From Comamonadaceae bacterium ALPHA2B (GTDB lineage: Bacteria > Pseudomonadota > Gammaproteobacteria > Burkholderiales > Burkholderiaceae_C), in assembly GCA_005503065.1 (NCBI GenBank), contig SCOE01000012.1:1-64000 (forward strand): DNA of 64,000 nt, given 5' to 3'. A program made the position numbers and the translations under genes. How positions within the stretch are numbered: the first letter of the stretch is position 1; each line of letters opens with the position of its first letter. The notes under the pieces were generated by a model. The model made no database searches. It had not been told where the DNA came from and saw nothing but the letters and a program-made list of their open reading frames with translations. Shown piece by piece: positions 1 through 8,476 of this stretch.

Positions 1-190
1 CAGATGAGGCCAAAATCGCCTGAAAGCGCGAGTCGGGAGCGGCTTTTCCTGGTCACGCGCCGACTTGTTGCGCCGAGCGTATCCGCGAATCGGCCTTGTT
101 CAGACCTTCCTTAGGGATGAGCGGAAAGCGAACCTGGAGAAGCCCGGCCCGCGACGCGGGGACGCACAGAAACATGGCGCCCCGAATTAC
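1..190. other. left edge of window, no gene recognised
   Basis: This stretch lies downstream of the ABC ATPase gene that ends at 191. Open frames here are short and have no recognisable protein features. I see no clear hairpin followed by a T-run, no tRNA-like fold and no match to the dusA attachment region. The island presumably continues to the left. Confidence 0.5.
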
Positions 191-2068
191 TTACGGTGCA
201 GGGCTCGTTGCATGCGGGAACAAACCGTACCGACCATGATGAGGGTTCTTACCGAACATCAGTGATTGCTCGCGTTTCATGATCGAATCAGGCGGGTCGG
301 TGTTCTCGACCACGATGACCTGTGTGTCGTTGGGCAATGCTTCAAGGTAGGCGTAGAACTTCTCCTGAAGGTCCGTGCCGGTCAAATCATCTTCTGTTCC
401 ATCGGGTTCTCGATACGCAAGCAAGGGAGAGTCGAGAACGACAAATCCTGTGTGCGGCGTCTGACGCGCGCGGCAGAAGGCGAACAACCCGAGAGTGAAT
501 GCCGCATGTGTAATGGCACGAAGGCCCTTGCCGAACGCGCTGCGAGACTTCCCCGCAATGACAAGATCGCGCGTTTTGGAGTCGAAGTACACATCTCCGG
601 CCTCGGGGAAATGCCAGCCCGTCAGGATGCTCTCGACAGTCTTGGCAAAGCCATGAGCTACGGTAGTGGGGATGTCAGCGTTGGTGAGAGTTCCGGCCTT
701 CTCATCGTCGGCGCCCTTCTCAAGATCGGCGCGGCGTCGTTCCATATCTTGCACCGTGGCATAGAGTCCCAGCGCCTCGCGCACCTCGGCGCGCTTGTCG
801 GCAAAATCGGAATAGGATTTTCGAAGGGTTGAAAGCTTTGGTGCGATCAGCTCTTCAACCGCCGAAGAGATTGATGCCAGTTCTTGGACTACGTTGGGCA
901 TCTTGCGGTCAAAGTTGCCGCTCTCGCGTTCAAGGCTATGCACAGTCGCTGCAAGCTCAGCGCGCAAGACCTCGATTTTGTAAATCTCCTGTCGTGCTGC
1001 CTGAACAACGGCGTCAATGTCTCCATTGCATTCAGCGTCGGTGCGGTGATGTGTGGGCTCCGCACCGCAGAGGGGGCAGTACCCGGAGCCCAGTACGTTG
1101 AATAAGGTTCCGCCTTCCTCGATAGCGCGCAGCCGTTCGATATCGGATGCGTAGTGCTTATCGAGAAGGCTGAACCGCTCAAGCATCGCCCCGACCTCTG
1201 CACGTCGCTCACGGCTTTCTTCCAGCTTCTTGCGCAGTTCGCGCCGCTTCCCAGCGGCCTCCTGAAATTCGGCTTCAGTGGTATTTACCTGGACTGCCTG
1301 CTGACGGAGCGAGGCATCAATCTTCTCTAGCTGCTCCTCCAACTCCTTCGGACTCTTGGTCAATTCCTTGAGCCGCTCACGGTAATCGTCGAGCAGTTGG
1401 TCAAGAAGTTTCAGTTGCGCCTCACGCGACAGTTCCTCTGGCTCACGCTTATTGCTGGCGACCAGCGCAGAGTCATCCGTGCCAGTCAAAAGCAACTTGA
1501 ACGTTGCGAGATTCGGCGTGTTGGCGATGGGATTGCCGTCAAAGAGCGGTGAGCTTTGTTGTGTGATCTCCGTCTCGTTGACGATCATCAGGCGCGCAAT
1601 ATTGCGAAAGCTCAGGCTGTTGGTTTCGTTCTTGGAGTTCCTGCGGACACGCTTGCCACCAAGGCCGCACAAGCCCAACAAGAACGAAGACAGGTTTTCG
1701 TCATTCTTGTCGCTGTGCTGTTCATCAAGCTGCTTGTACCGAACATCGGCCGCAGGTGGCGTCTGATGTAAGTCTTCGTAGAGTCGAAATCCACCACCGT
1801 CCATGCTGCGCCAGAGCGTGAAGGCCTTCCCGTCCAGCGTCTCAAGACCCAGAAGAATGAGGTCGTAACCGACACGCTCAGGAATGTCGCGCAAGGGCGG
1901 CTTGCCGCCGAGCATGAAGTCGATGGCTTCGACGATGAAAGATTTTCCAGTGTTCGATGCGCCATATATGACATTCAGACCGGGGCCGAAAGTCACGGTT
2001 GCGGGCGGCTTCTGCGGGCCGAAAAAGCCGAGAAATCGCAAGCGGATGCCGGGAGTAGCGGCCGTCAT
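191..2068 (-). CDS. ABC-3C system ATPase (SMC/Rad50-like)
   Basis: I read this as the ATPase of an ABC-three-component conflict system. A Walker A motif GASNTGKS sits at about residues 36-43. A long charged coiled-coil follows at about 210-320, then a zinc-hook-like CPLC at 331-334, a second helical stretch, and a C-terminal Walker B/D-loop-like segment (FVVLDSPL). This split-ATPase plan is that of SMC/Rad50-type ABC ATPases. The chosen start is the ATG at 2068 rather than an upstream GTG at 2119, because it gives a 4-nt ATGA overlap with the preceding gene (product 625 aa). In known ABC-3C systems the ATPase is thought to sense invading nucleic acid or a nucleoprotein state and license the effector. 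That role is family knowledge; the substrate here is unknown. Confidence 0.75.
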   Translation of the reverse strand: MTAATPGIRLRFLGFFGPQKPPATVTFGPGLNVIYGASNTGKSFIVEAIDFMLGGKPPLRDIPERVGYDLILLGLETLDGKAFTLWRSMDGGGFRLYEDLHQTPPAADVRYKQLDEQHSDKNDENLSSFLLGLCGLGGKRVRRNSKNETNSLSFRNIARLMIVNETEITQQSSPLFDGNPIANTPNLATFKLLLTGTDDSALVASNKREPEELSREAQLKLLDQLLDDYRERLKELTKSPKELEEQLEKIDASLRQQAVQVNTTEAEFQEAAGKRRELRKKLEESRERRAEVGAMLERFSLLDKHYASDIERLRAIEEGGTLFNVLGSGYCPLCGAEPTHHRTDAECNGDIDAVVQAARQEIYKIEVLRAELAATVHSLERESGNFDRKMPNVVQELASISSAVEELIAPKLSTLRKSYSDFADKRAEVREALGLYATVQDMERRRADLEKGADDEKAGTLTNADIPTTVAHGFAKTVESILTGWHFPEAGDVYFDSKTRDLVIAGKSRSAFGKGLRAITHAAFTLGLFAFCRARQTPHTGFVVLDSPLLAYREPDGTEDDLTGTDLQEKFYAYLEALPNDTQVIVVENTDPPDSIMKREQSLMFGKNPHHGRYGLFPHATSPAP

Positions 2069-2562
2069 GCTTTTTCGCCCCCCAAGCTCCGCTCGACCTG
2101 TTGGAATTCCTCGACCCACTTGTCAAAGAAGCGGCGCATGACACCCTTGAATTGTTCGTCAGTGAGGCCGCCGAGGGTTTCGACAAGCCAGGTGGCTCGA
2201 TCCTTCAGGGCCAACAGATAGCTCGACGAAACTGACGAAAGGAACGTTTCAGCGCTTTCGCCCGCACCATATTTAATGCCATCGGGTGTGACTTCGCGCT
2301 CTACGAGATCTCGGGTCATCATGAGAAGTAGCGATTGCTCGACCAGCTTGCGGCGCACCAGCAATTCAGCCGAGTGCATCGGCGTCGGTGGATGCAAATT
2401 GTCCGGGCCGTTGATATCGCCTGTGTGGACAAGAAGGTAGTCAAGGGCGACAAGTCGCTGAAGGTCGTAGGTCTGCGGAAAGGCGGCTGCCAGAATTGAC
2501 ACCGCGCGGATACCGGCCTCAAGCGGCCCATTGAATGTGATCGGCTTGCGTTCCAGGCTCAT
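2065..2562 (-). CDS. ABC-3C system middle component, MC2 type
   Basis: This is a 165-aa protein starting MSLERKPITFNGPLEAG. The FNxPLEAGxRA opening, the DLQRLVALDYLLVHTGD segment, the LHPPTPMHSAELLVRR segment and the helical C-terminus match what I remember of the ABC-three-component middle component 2 family, a winged-helix-like linker between ATPase and effector. A GTG at 2574 would add four residues, but the ATG at 2562 forms an ATGA overlap with the upstream gene, and the stop forms another with the ATPase start at 2068. The gene is thus translationally coupled on both sides. It has no catalytic motif. Its role is inferred from family and position. Confidence 0.72.
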   Translation of the reverse strand: MSLERKPITFNGPLEAGIRAVSILAAAFPQTYDLQRLVALDYLLVHTGDINGPDNLHPPTPMHSAELLVRRKLVEQSLLLMMTRDLVEREVTPDGIKYGAGESAETFLSSVSSSYLLALKDRATWLVETLGGLTDEQFKGVMRRFFDKWVEEFQQVERSLGGEKA

Positions 2563-3647
2563 GATCGTGTCCACCGCAGGCGATCCTCATTCGCGAGTTG
2601 ATGGCAGATTCCATCTCTATCTTTGGGGTTCGTACAGGTGATGAGGGCGTTCGCCGTGATTTGCATATCGCGAGCAGCCTTGGTGACGGCACAGACCTTT
2701 TCGTAGCCATCAGCATGGTTCGCGTCGTGCGTGTCGATGACGCCGCCGTGGATGTCATCGAGCAAGGATTCAAAGGTGCCAGGCGGCACACTATCGCGGG
2801 CAAAGACGCGCAGCGACTCCGCCTCATAGAACGCTTCGCGCTGGCGACGGAAATGATCCTTGAGCTTTGGTACGGACAGGGCCGAGGGATGGGTCACGAT
2901 CGACCCCGTGTGCTCGCCATATGCGCCGAGCAATTGCGTCACATAACGGCTCTCGGTGGCGGCGACTTCCTGGGGCGGCTTTTCGGAAGCAGGCCGCGCT
3001 GGTAACCCACCGCCAAAGCGCGCTGTATGAACCGGCGTGGCGCGGTGATCGTCAACAAGTTGGAGCGCTGTCTTGGCGTCGAAGATAGAGAAGTCGAAGG
3101 CATCCACATAGGCGCGGAGCGTTGCATCGAGCGGCACCGCTTGTGTGCCCGTGATCTCGTCCTTTACGTGCTTGTCCCAGTTGGCAATCAGCTCTTCGCG
3201 CAGCTTCGCAGCGTTCGCCAACAGGCGACTGAGCGATGTGCCCGCGCCTCGGGGGGCAACAAAGTAGTAATGACGGGGTGCGGCGTACTCACCGCTGTAC
3301 GAGTACCAGATGACCTTGCCGAACTCAACCCAGACATCGCCGGGCCTAAGGGCGTGGTCATAGTGCTTGCACTGGTAGTTATCCCATACACCCTTGAGGC
3401 GCTTGTCGTCGGCGAATCCGGCAATGTCAATTCCCATGTCGCCAGCACCCGAGAAGCGTTGGACATGTTTGTACTTCGCCGGGAGACAGTAGTAGGCCCA
3501 CTCTTCGACGAAGCCTTCCCACTCGTCTGGCGAGTAGGTCAACAGCCTTTGCTGTGGTGGAATGACGGGACCGTTCGCCACCTGCGCTGCGGTGACCGCG
3601 GTCGTGGGACTCGACGGCTTGTTGATGTTTTTCCAACTCGCCGTCAT
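2559..3647 (-). CDS. ABC-3C effector: PD-(D/E)xK nuclease domain plus C-terminal domain
   Basis: This 362-aa protein has an N-terminal restriction-endonuclease-like core: an acidic helix around residues 41-50, FSGAGDMGIDIAGF at about 65-78 and YQCKHY at about 91-96. These fit the D...QxK pattern of Mrr-like PD-(D/E)xK nucleases. The C-terminal half (about 220-362) is predicted to be mostly helical, with an LKDHFRRQREAFYEAESL segment. It resembles the C-terminal domains that tie effectors to the ABC-3C ATPase, although I cannot name the subtype. The start ATG at 3647 overlaps the stop of the preceding nuclease gene by ATGA. The likely job is cleavage of foreign DNA once the ATPase complex is triggered. 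The exact C-terminal family and the nucleic-acid target are open. Confidence 0.68.
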   Translation of the reverse strand: MTASWKNINKPSSPTTAVTAAQVANGPVIPPQQRLLTYSPDEWEGFVEEWAYYCLPAKYKHVQRFSGAGDMGIDIAGFADDKRLKGVWDNYQCKHYDHALRPGDVWVEFGKVIWYSYSGEYAAPRHYYFVAPRGAGTSLSRLLANAAKLREELIANWDKHVKDEITGTQAVPLDATLRAYVDAFDFSIFDAKTALQLVDDHRATPVHTARFGGGLPARPASEKPPQEVAATESRYVTQLLGAYGEHTGSIVTHPSALSVPKLKDHFRRQREAFYEAESLRVFARDSVPPGTFESLLDDIHGGVIDTHDANHADGYEKVCAVTKAARDMQITANALITCTNPKDRDGICHQLANEDRLRWTRS

Positions 3648-4639
3648 AACGCACCTTCTCCTTGGCCATCATGAGGACGGAAGTACGGGTTCTTGTGTAT
3701 CTGCGCCGCCTGGACTTTTTTCGTGAAGAACTCTGCGAGGTCGTCCTGTTGTTCGAGTAGATGCACCAGCTCTTGCAGAGTCGAAAGAATCAAGACCTTG
3801 TGTTGCAGGAACTCACGTACCGTGTGAAACGCGGGATCGGTGTAGTCACTGGCAGAGATGAAAATGCCTCGAACCTCTGCGCGCGACATGAGACGAACAA
3901 GATGCTCTGATATCTCGGGTTTTCCCACCGGGTTGCGATACCACTTCATTTCAACGAAGTACAAGGTGCTACCAAGCTCAATCACGCCGTCGATCTGCTC
4001 AACGATCCCCTCCCCAGCATTGCCGACCAAATGGAAGGCTTTGTGAATGAGAACGCCATAGGCTTGGAAGAGATTGTTGAGAGCGGTCTCCAGCATCTTG
4101 CCGCGTTCCTGTGCCGTCGCTGAAGTACCAAACAGCGCATACAAACCCTGCTTGGCATTCTCGATCCTGGAAGTGCGCTCGCGCTTCTCCGCAGCGATTC
4201 GCTGCGTCTCAGCGAGGCGCGCTCGCCGTTCTTCTTCACGAGCGTTGTTCATTCGTGTGAAGGCATCCTTCTGATTGACGACTTCACGGATGCTGGCGAC
4301 AAGGCCCTTGGCCTTGAGCTGATCGTCGGGCCAGCACGAATCGAAGTTTGCAAAGTCCACGACACGCCGCAGCACCTCACGTCGCTCGCGAAGAGCGGCT
4401 TCCCCCTTCGCGTTGAGGCGCTCCAGCACGGTGCGCACCATTTGGTACTTGTTGACGTCCTTTGGCGCGCTTCTCAAATGAGCGGCTATGTCCGCAGTCG
4501 TGGTGTCAGACACACCTGCGCCACGAAAGAAGACAAGCACATCTTGTTTGGATCGGTTGAGCAATGGGACAACATCCACCAGGAGATTGAACAGCTCCGG
4601 CGGATAGTGGAACGTGATGTCTGTAGCGGCATCGGTCAC
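3644..4639 (-). CDS. Mrr-like restriction endonuclease, first gene of ABC-3C operon
   Basis: This 331-aa protein has three parts: an N-terminal helical region (about 1-120), a strongly charged coiled-coil (about 125-165), and a C-terminal PD-(D/E)xK nuclease core. The core shows RGKMLE with E184, EQIDG with D217, and VEMKW with E230 and K232, the canonical E...D...ExK set of Mrr-type nucleases. The start is a GTG at 4639 with a good AAGGAG ribosome site upstream. The stop overlaps the start of the next gene by four bases. A second nuclease in an ABC-3C operon is not a component I would expect by default. It may be an extra effector or may process DNA for the complex. Visible base composition is lower in GC than the flanking chromosome. 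Confidence 0.7.
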   Translation of the reverse strand: MTDAATDITFHYPPELFNLLVDVVPLLNRSKQDVLVFFRGAGVSDTTTADIAAHLRSAPKDVNKYQMVRTVLERLNAKGEAALRERREVLRRVVDFANFDSCWPDDQLKAKGLVASIREVVNQKDAFTRMNNAREEERRARLAETQRIAAEKRERTSRIENAKQGLYALFGTSATAQERGKMLETALNNLFQAYGVLIHKAFHLVGNAGEGIVEQIDGVIELGSTLYFVEMKWYRNPVGKPEISEHLVRLMSRAEVRGIFISASDYTDPAFHTVREFLQHKVLILSTLQELVHLLEQQDDLAEFFTKKVQAAQIHKNPYFRPHDGQGEGAL

Positions 4640-4701
4640 GCGATGCTCTCCTTACAAACACACCCACCACCGTGAGATAAGGTTTTGTTCTCCCCCGTCA
4701 T
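4636..4701 (-). CDS. possible 21-residue leader peptide
   Basis: A tiny frame starts with ATG at 4701 behind an AAAGGA ribosome site and encodes 21 residues (MTGENKTLSHGGGCVCKESI then A). Its stop overlaps the GTG start of the nuclease gene as GTGA. It could couple translation between the HigA-like gene and the ABC-3C operon. At this length it could easily be chance. Confidence 0.25.
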   Translation of the reverse strand: MTGENKTLSHGGGCVCKESIA

Positions 4702-4711
4702 AAGTCCTTTC

Positions 4712-5035
4712 CTATGCAGTCTTCACCTGCTTGTGGGCCTTATGGCCGCGAACGACCGGACCAGTAGGGAGCGCTCTGATGGCTAGCCCCGACTCAGCTT
4801 CCGCCAGTTCAAGGTCGGATTGCACTTGCAGGCTCATCCAGAATTGCGGGGTGTCCCCGAACCAGTGGGCAAGCCGCAACGCTGAATCGCCAGTAATCCC
4901 TCGCTTGCCATTGATGATCTGAGTAATCCTATTGGCGGGGACGCTAAGCTGGCGCGCCAACTCAGTCGGTGACACGCCAATGGCTTCCAGCCTTTGTGCG
5001 AGAACTTCACCCGGTTGATGGACTGCCGCAGTCAT
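4712..5035 (-). CDS. HigA-family XRE regulator/antitoxin, no toxin partner visible
   Basis: This 107-aa protein has an early helix-turn-helix (about residues 20-50, SPTELARQLSVPANRITQII followed by NGKRGIT) and the family signature DSALRLAHWFGDTPQFWMSLQ. These mark HigA-type addiction-module antitoxins. Such proteins neutralise HigB mRNA interferases and repress their own promoter through a palindrome. No HigB/RelE-like frame lies on either side. Upstream is only 231 bp to the next gene, and a perfect palindrome sits 76 bp upstream of the start. The gene lies just ahead of the ABC-3C operon on the same strand (72 bp gap). It may therefore act as the operon's autoregulatory repressor, or be the remnant of a toxin-antitoxin pair. 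Confidence 0.85.
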   Translation of the reverse strand: MTAAVHQPGEVLAQRLEAIGVSPTELARQLSVPANRITQIINGKRGITGDSALRLAHWFGDTPQFWMSLQVQSDLELAEAESGLAIRALPTGPVVRGHKAHKQVKTA

Positions 5036-5110
5036 ATTGACCTCAAAATGAACAGGCTATCGCCCCCTCGCTTCCCGTGATTCATCAGCGTTGGCGCGAG
5101 AGAATTGACG

Positions 5111-5129
5111 ATGTACGTCAATCGTACAT
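5111..5129. promoter_or_regulatory. perfect 7-5-7 palindrome, candidate HigA-like operator
   Basis: ATGTACG-TCAAT-CGTACAT is a perfect 7-bp inverted repeat with a 5-bp spacer, placed 76 bp upstream of the HigA-like gene. HigA proteins bind palindromes at their own promoters, so this is a natural operator candidate. Binding has not been shown. Confidence 0.55.
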
Positions 5130-5266
5130 TACTTTTGCTTACTTGGGGCAACGCATGCGGTTCGGCAAGGGCCGGAGGCGTCAGGAATCAAGGCGAATGG
5201 CCGTGACTCGGCACGAGGCTCGGACGCAACCAGCGAAGCCCGACGGAGGAACGCGAGGACGCTCAG

Positions 5267-6403
5267 CTATGGCTTGCGTTCTTTGTGGGAAAGTGCCGCG
5301 CGAGATTCGAGCAAAAGCCGCGTGCTCTCCAGCTTTTGCTGCAGCAGCTCGGCATCCGGTAGCACCATGCGGTAGTTCGCCGCCATCACCTTGGTGGGCA
5401 AGCCCTCCAGCGCGTACCTTGCCAGCGCATGGCCTTTGTCGGCGCACAGGATCAGGCCCACGGGCGGGTTCTCCTCGGGGTAGGCCCAGTGCTCCTTGGC
5501 GTAGTTGCAGTACATGTGCATCTGGCCCACGTCCGCATGGCTCAGGCTGCCCAGCTTCAGGTCGACGATGACCAGGCAGCGCAGCCGGCGATGGAACAGC
5601 AGCAAGTCCACCCGATACCAGGTCTGGTCGATACGCAACCGGCGCTGCCGCCCGATGAAGGTGAATCCCTCTCCCAGCTCCAGCAGGAAGTCTTCCAGCC
5701 GCCGGATCAAGGCGTCTTCCAGATCGGATTCCGAATACTCGTCCTTGAGGTCGAGGAACTCCAGCACATACGGGTCTTTGATGGCATCGCCGGGCGCGAC
5801 GGAATCCTCGGGCTTGGCCACCGCGCCCTTGGCCAGCATCGCCGCCTTGTTTTTCGACAGCGCCGTGCGCTCGTAGAACTGGCTGCCGATCTGCCGATCC
5901 AATTGGCGCACGCTCCATCCGCCGCGCAGGGCCTCAGCTTCATAGAACTGGCGCGCATGCTCGTCCTTGACCGACAGCAGCCGCACGTAGGCCGACCAAG
6001 GCAGCGTGAAGACCTGTGCCAGCTCGTCAAGCCGCCACGGCCGCATGGGCTTCGGGGAAGATTTGCCAGACACTGTCTGGCGAATTGGCCGGGTCAGAAA
6101 GAACGATCGCATCTGCTGCAGGTTCTGGCGACTGAACCCGCGGCCGAACTGCCGTGTGAGGTCGCTGGACAGTCGCTCCATCAACTGCTCACCATAACCC
6201 GCACGCCGCTTGCCCTGTTGCTCAGCCTCCACGATGCGGCGACCAATCTCCCAATAGCTCGCCGTCATCAGTGCATTGACGCTGCGCGCCGCCGCCTGGC
6301 GCGCAGCGTCAAGCAGATCCACGATGCCGCTGTGGATGCCGGCGTAGCCGGCAGGCAAAGCAGCGGGTGCGGCTAGCACCGCCGCATGCGTCTTCCTGGT
6401 CAT
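5267..6403 (-). CDS. YhcG/DUF1016-family PDDEXK nuclease-domain protein
   Basis: This 378-aa protein has the two-part layout of the YhcG (DUF1016) family. The N-terminal helical domain contains SYWEIGRRIVEAEQQGKRRA and FGRGFSRQNLQQMR. The C-terminal PD-(D/E)xK-like core has D266 in WYRVDLLLFHRRLRC and D281/K283 in VIVDLK, followed by GQMHMYCNY. Members occur near restriction-modification genes and in mobile islands and are presumed DNA nucleases. Their biological role is poorly settled. The start overlaps the stop of the integrase gene by ATGA, so the two are co-translated. An insertion-like low-complexity stretch (about 105-120) is present. Confidence 0.85.
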   Translation of the reverse strand: MTRKTHAAVLAAPAALPAGYAGIHSGIVDLLDAARQAAARSVNALMTASYWEIGRRIVEAEQQGKRRAGYGEQLMERLSSDLTRQFGRGFSRQNLQQMRSFFLTRPIRQTVSGKSSPKPMRPWRLDELAQVFTLPWSAYVRLLSVKDEHARQFYEAEALRGGWSVRQLDRQIGSQFYERTALSKNKAAMLAKGAVAKPEDSVAPGDAIKDPYVLEFLDLKDEYSESDLEDALIRRLEDFLLELGEGFTFIGRQRRLRIDQTWYRVDLLLFHRRLRCLVIVDLKLGSLSHADVGQMHMYCNYAKEHWAYPEENPPVGLILCADKGHALARYALEGLPTKVMAANYRMVLPDAELLQQKLESTRLLLESRAALSHKERKP

Positions 6404-7599
6404 GCTGCTACCTCTGCGGGACGTTGCGCCTCAGTAATCGTCTTGCGCCGGTTCGCCACCAGTTCGGCGGCCTTTCGCACGGGATCATCCTCGGTATGGA
6501 CGTAGCGCATGAACATCGCCACGGTCTTGTGCGCCGTCAGCGCCATGCCGACCTTGACCGGGATGCCCGAGTTGGCAATGTCGGTCGCCGAGCGGTGGCG
6601 GATACCGTGCGTGCCGACGTGCGTGGCGCCCGCCGCCTTGAGGGCGCGGCTCCAGCCGTTGTAATACTCGCCCGTGGTCAGATGCTTGCCCGGATGGCTC
6701 GGGGACGGGAGCACGTAGGGAATGCCTTCCGGCCGCGGCGCCGTCGCGAGCAGCCGATAGGCTACCTCGCTCATGGGCTTGGACATGCCGCCGGTCTTGC
6801 TGTCGGGCCAGATCACACGGCGGTTGTCCAGGTCCACCCAATCCCATTGGAGCGTCACGATTTCGGAGCGGCGGCCGGCGAACTCGAATTGCAGGCGGAT
6901 CGCCAGCGGGATGACGTAGTTCTCCAGGCCCTCGGCCTCGATGTGCTCCAGTCGCCGAAACAGCTTGCCCATGTCCTCGTCGCTGATGAGGTGCGTGGCC
7001 TTGCCGTTGGGGTACATCGGGACGTGGCGGCAGGGGTTGGTGCCGTCCGGCCGGTGGCCCCACACCTCGGCCAGGTTGAACATCTTGCGCATCACGCTGA
7101 AAGCACGGTTGGCCTCGGCGGGCTTGTGGGCCATCTTCTTCATCGCTGTGGCCACGTCCGGCCGCTTCACGTCCTGCACCTTCAAACGGCCCAGCATCGG
7201 AACGATGCAGCGGTCGATGACGGCCTGATACCCGCGCTGGGTGCTGGGCTTGTTGCGCTGCTTGGAGTAGTCCTCCATGAACTTGGTGCACAGCTCCTTG
7301 ACCGTGGGGGCTGAACGGGCGGCGGCCTTGGCCGCGCTGGGGTCGCCGCCTCGGCGAACCTCGGCCAGCCATTCTTGGGCCAGCGAGCGGGCCTGTTCGA
7401 CCGTCAGTTCCCCATACAAGCCCAGGGCGGGCTTGCGTCGCTCGCCAGCGTTCGTGCGGTACTGGAGCATGAACACCTTGCGGCCCGCTGGTGTAACCTT
7501 GCACAGGAAGCCGGGCACCAGCGTGTCCCGGAGTTCGATGGCCTGCGCTTGGGGTTGTGCCGCATCGACTGCGGACTTGGTGAGCTTGATTTTCGCCAT
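6400..7599 (-). CDS. P4-type tyrosine integrase
   Basis: This 399-aa site-specific recombinase has an N-terminal DUF4102-like arm-binding domain (LRDTLVPGFLCKVTPAGRKVF, about 23-43), a core-binding domain (about 100-190) and a complete catalytic domain. The active-site residues visible are R243/R244 in AGRRSEI, K268, H331 and R334 in HGIRHR, H357 in TAHKT and Y366 in MFMRYVH. P4-type integrases usually insert genomic islands at tRNA or tmRNA genes, but no such gene is visible nearby. A CCGAGGAG ribosome site precedes the ATG. The YhcG-like gene follows with a 4-nt overlap. Being inside a larger dusA-adjacent island, it suggests one element nested in another. Confidence 0.92.
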   Translation of the reverse strand: MAKIKLTKSAVDAAQPQAQAIELRDTLVPGFLCKVTPAGRKVFMLQYRTNAGERRKPALGLYGELTVEQARSLAQEWLAEVRRGGDPSAAKAAARSAPTVKELCTKFMEDYSKQRNKPSTQRGYQAVIDRCIVPMLGRLKVQDVKRPDVATAMKKMAHKPAEANRAFSVMRKMFNLAEVWGHRPDGTNPCRHVPMYPNGKATHLISDEDMGKLFRRLEHIEAEGLENYVIPLAIRLQFEFAGRRSEIVTLQWDWVDLDNRRVIWPDSKTGGMSKPMSEVAYRLLATAPRPEGIPYVLPSPSHPGKHLTTGEYYNGWSRALKAAGATHVGTHGIRHRSATDIANSGIPVKVGMALTAHKTVAMFMRYVHTEDDPVRKAAELVANRRKTITEAQRPAEVAA

Positions 7600-7783
7600 G
7601 ATGACTCCTCGGAAAAGACCCGATTCCCAGGAGCCTTGTAGGGGCCAGCAGAGGGGAAGCCAGGTCAGGTTTCGGAAAGCACCGGCATATGTTGAACTCG
7701 CCTAAGTTATTGATAAACCTGCTGTATCGGGCTTCGGCGTAGTCCAGCGAAGTTCGGTGCTGGAGTCATGGTGAAATGAAAAA

Positions 7784-7802
7784 GGCCCCGACGTGCGGGG
7801 CC
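7784..7802 (-). terminator. rho-independent terminator
   Basis: A GGCCCCG-ACGTG-CGGGGCC hairpin is followed, on the minus strand, by TTTTTCATTT. It sits just beyond the stop of the 181-aa gene at 7825 and ends transcription coming from the dusA-side integrase module. It also separates that module from the P4 integrase. Confidence 0.8.
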
Positions 7803-7824
7803 TTGAAGCAGGAGGGCCGGCGAC

Positions 7825-8370
7825 TCAGGTGGCGGACGACTTCGGCTTGCGGCCGCGCTTTGGTGGCACCAGGCCGGGGATGAGGCGCTTGAAAGCCTGG
7901 AAGGCCTTGTCGTCGTGAGCCTTCCAGTAGCGGGCACTGTTCGCGCGCTCCTCTCGCTCGCCCTCCACGGTGTGCGAGCGAATCACCGCGCGCAACTCTT
8001 CAGCCTTGAGCTGCACCTCGCGGTTCGCGTGCCATTCGCGGTCGCGGCCGGTCACGTACACCCGGACAAACCAGTGGTCCATTCCCAGCCAAGAGCGCAT
8101 CGGGCCTTTGTGGCCTTCGGGACGGGTGCGCCGCAACCAGTAGCTGAAGCCGTTCGCTTCCCAGCGGACATCAGCTGCAGCACGGGGCCACTTGAAGCCA
8201 TCGGGGATGAGGCCTTCGGCCACGAGTTGGGCGGCGGTGCCCTCGAATTCCGCGTACTCGTCCTGCCAGATCTGGATCTTCAGTTCGCGCTCGGCGGGCT
8301 GATTCGTGACCTGCTGCACGGGCGAGGTTTCGGGGGCGGCCCCATTCGGGGCGACAATGCGGGAAGCCAT
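7825..8370 (-). CDS. uncharacterised island protein, 181 aa
   Basis: I do not recognise a family. The protein is 181 aa, with a flexible N-terminus, a central Trp/Tyr-rich segment (WEANGFSYWLRRTRPEGHKG, then SWLGMDHWFVRV) and a basic C-terminal tail PPKRGRKPKSS. The tail resembles an AT-hook-like or otherwise DNA-contacting tail. It lies between two integrase genes, is read in the same direction as both, and is closed by a clear terminator. It is probably cargo or an accessory gene of the phage-derived element. No signal peptide or membrane segment is visible. Confidence 0.7.
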   Translation of the reverse strand: MASRIVAPNGAAPETSPVQQVTNQPAERELKIQIWQDEYAEFEGTAAQLVAEGLIPDGFKWPRAAADVRWEANGFSYWLRRTRPEGHKGPMRSWLGMDHWFVRVYVTGRDREWHANREVQLKAEELRAVIRSHTVEGEREERANSARYWKAHDDKAFQAFKRLIPGLVPPKRGRKPKSSAT

Positions 8371-8476
8371 AGTGTGCGTTCCTTTGCTGGTTGTGCGTTA
8401 TGGTTAGAGCGGCTGCAGGGGTGCCTCCCTGTGGCCGTTCGCTTTGTGCCTCGGATCACGCCCCGAGGCGCGGCGG

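Noticed and set aside
65-265. 66-codon frame at the left edge on the plus strand
   Set aside because: No recognisable features, and it overlaps the 3' end of the ABC ATPase gene antisense.
5036-5266. Search for a HigB/RelE-like toxin gene upstream of the HigA-like gene
   Set aside because: No frame of suitable length and no toxin-like motif; only a palindrome and probable promoter sequence are visible.
7600-7824. Possible tRNA fragment or attachment site for the P4-type integrase
   Set aside because: No T-arm, anticodon arm or CCA-type end could be recognised; only a terminator is clear.
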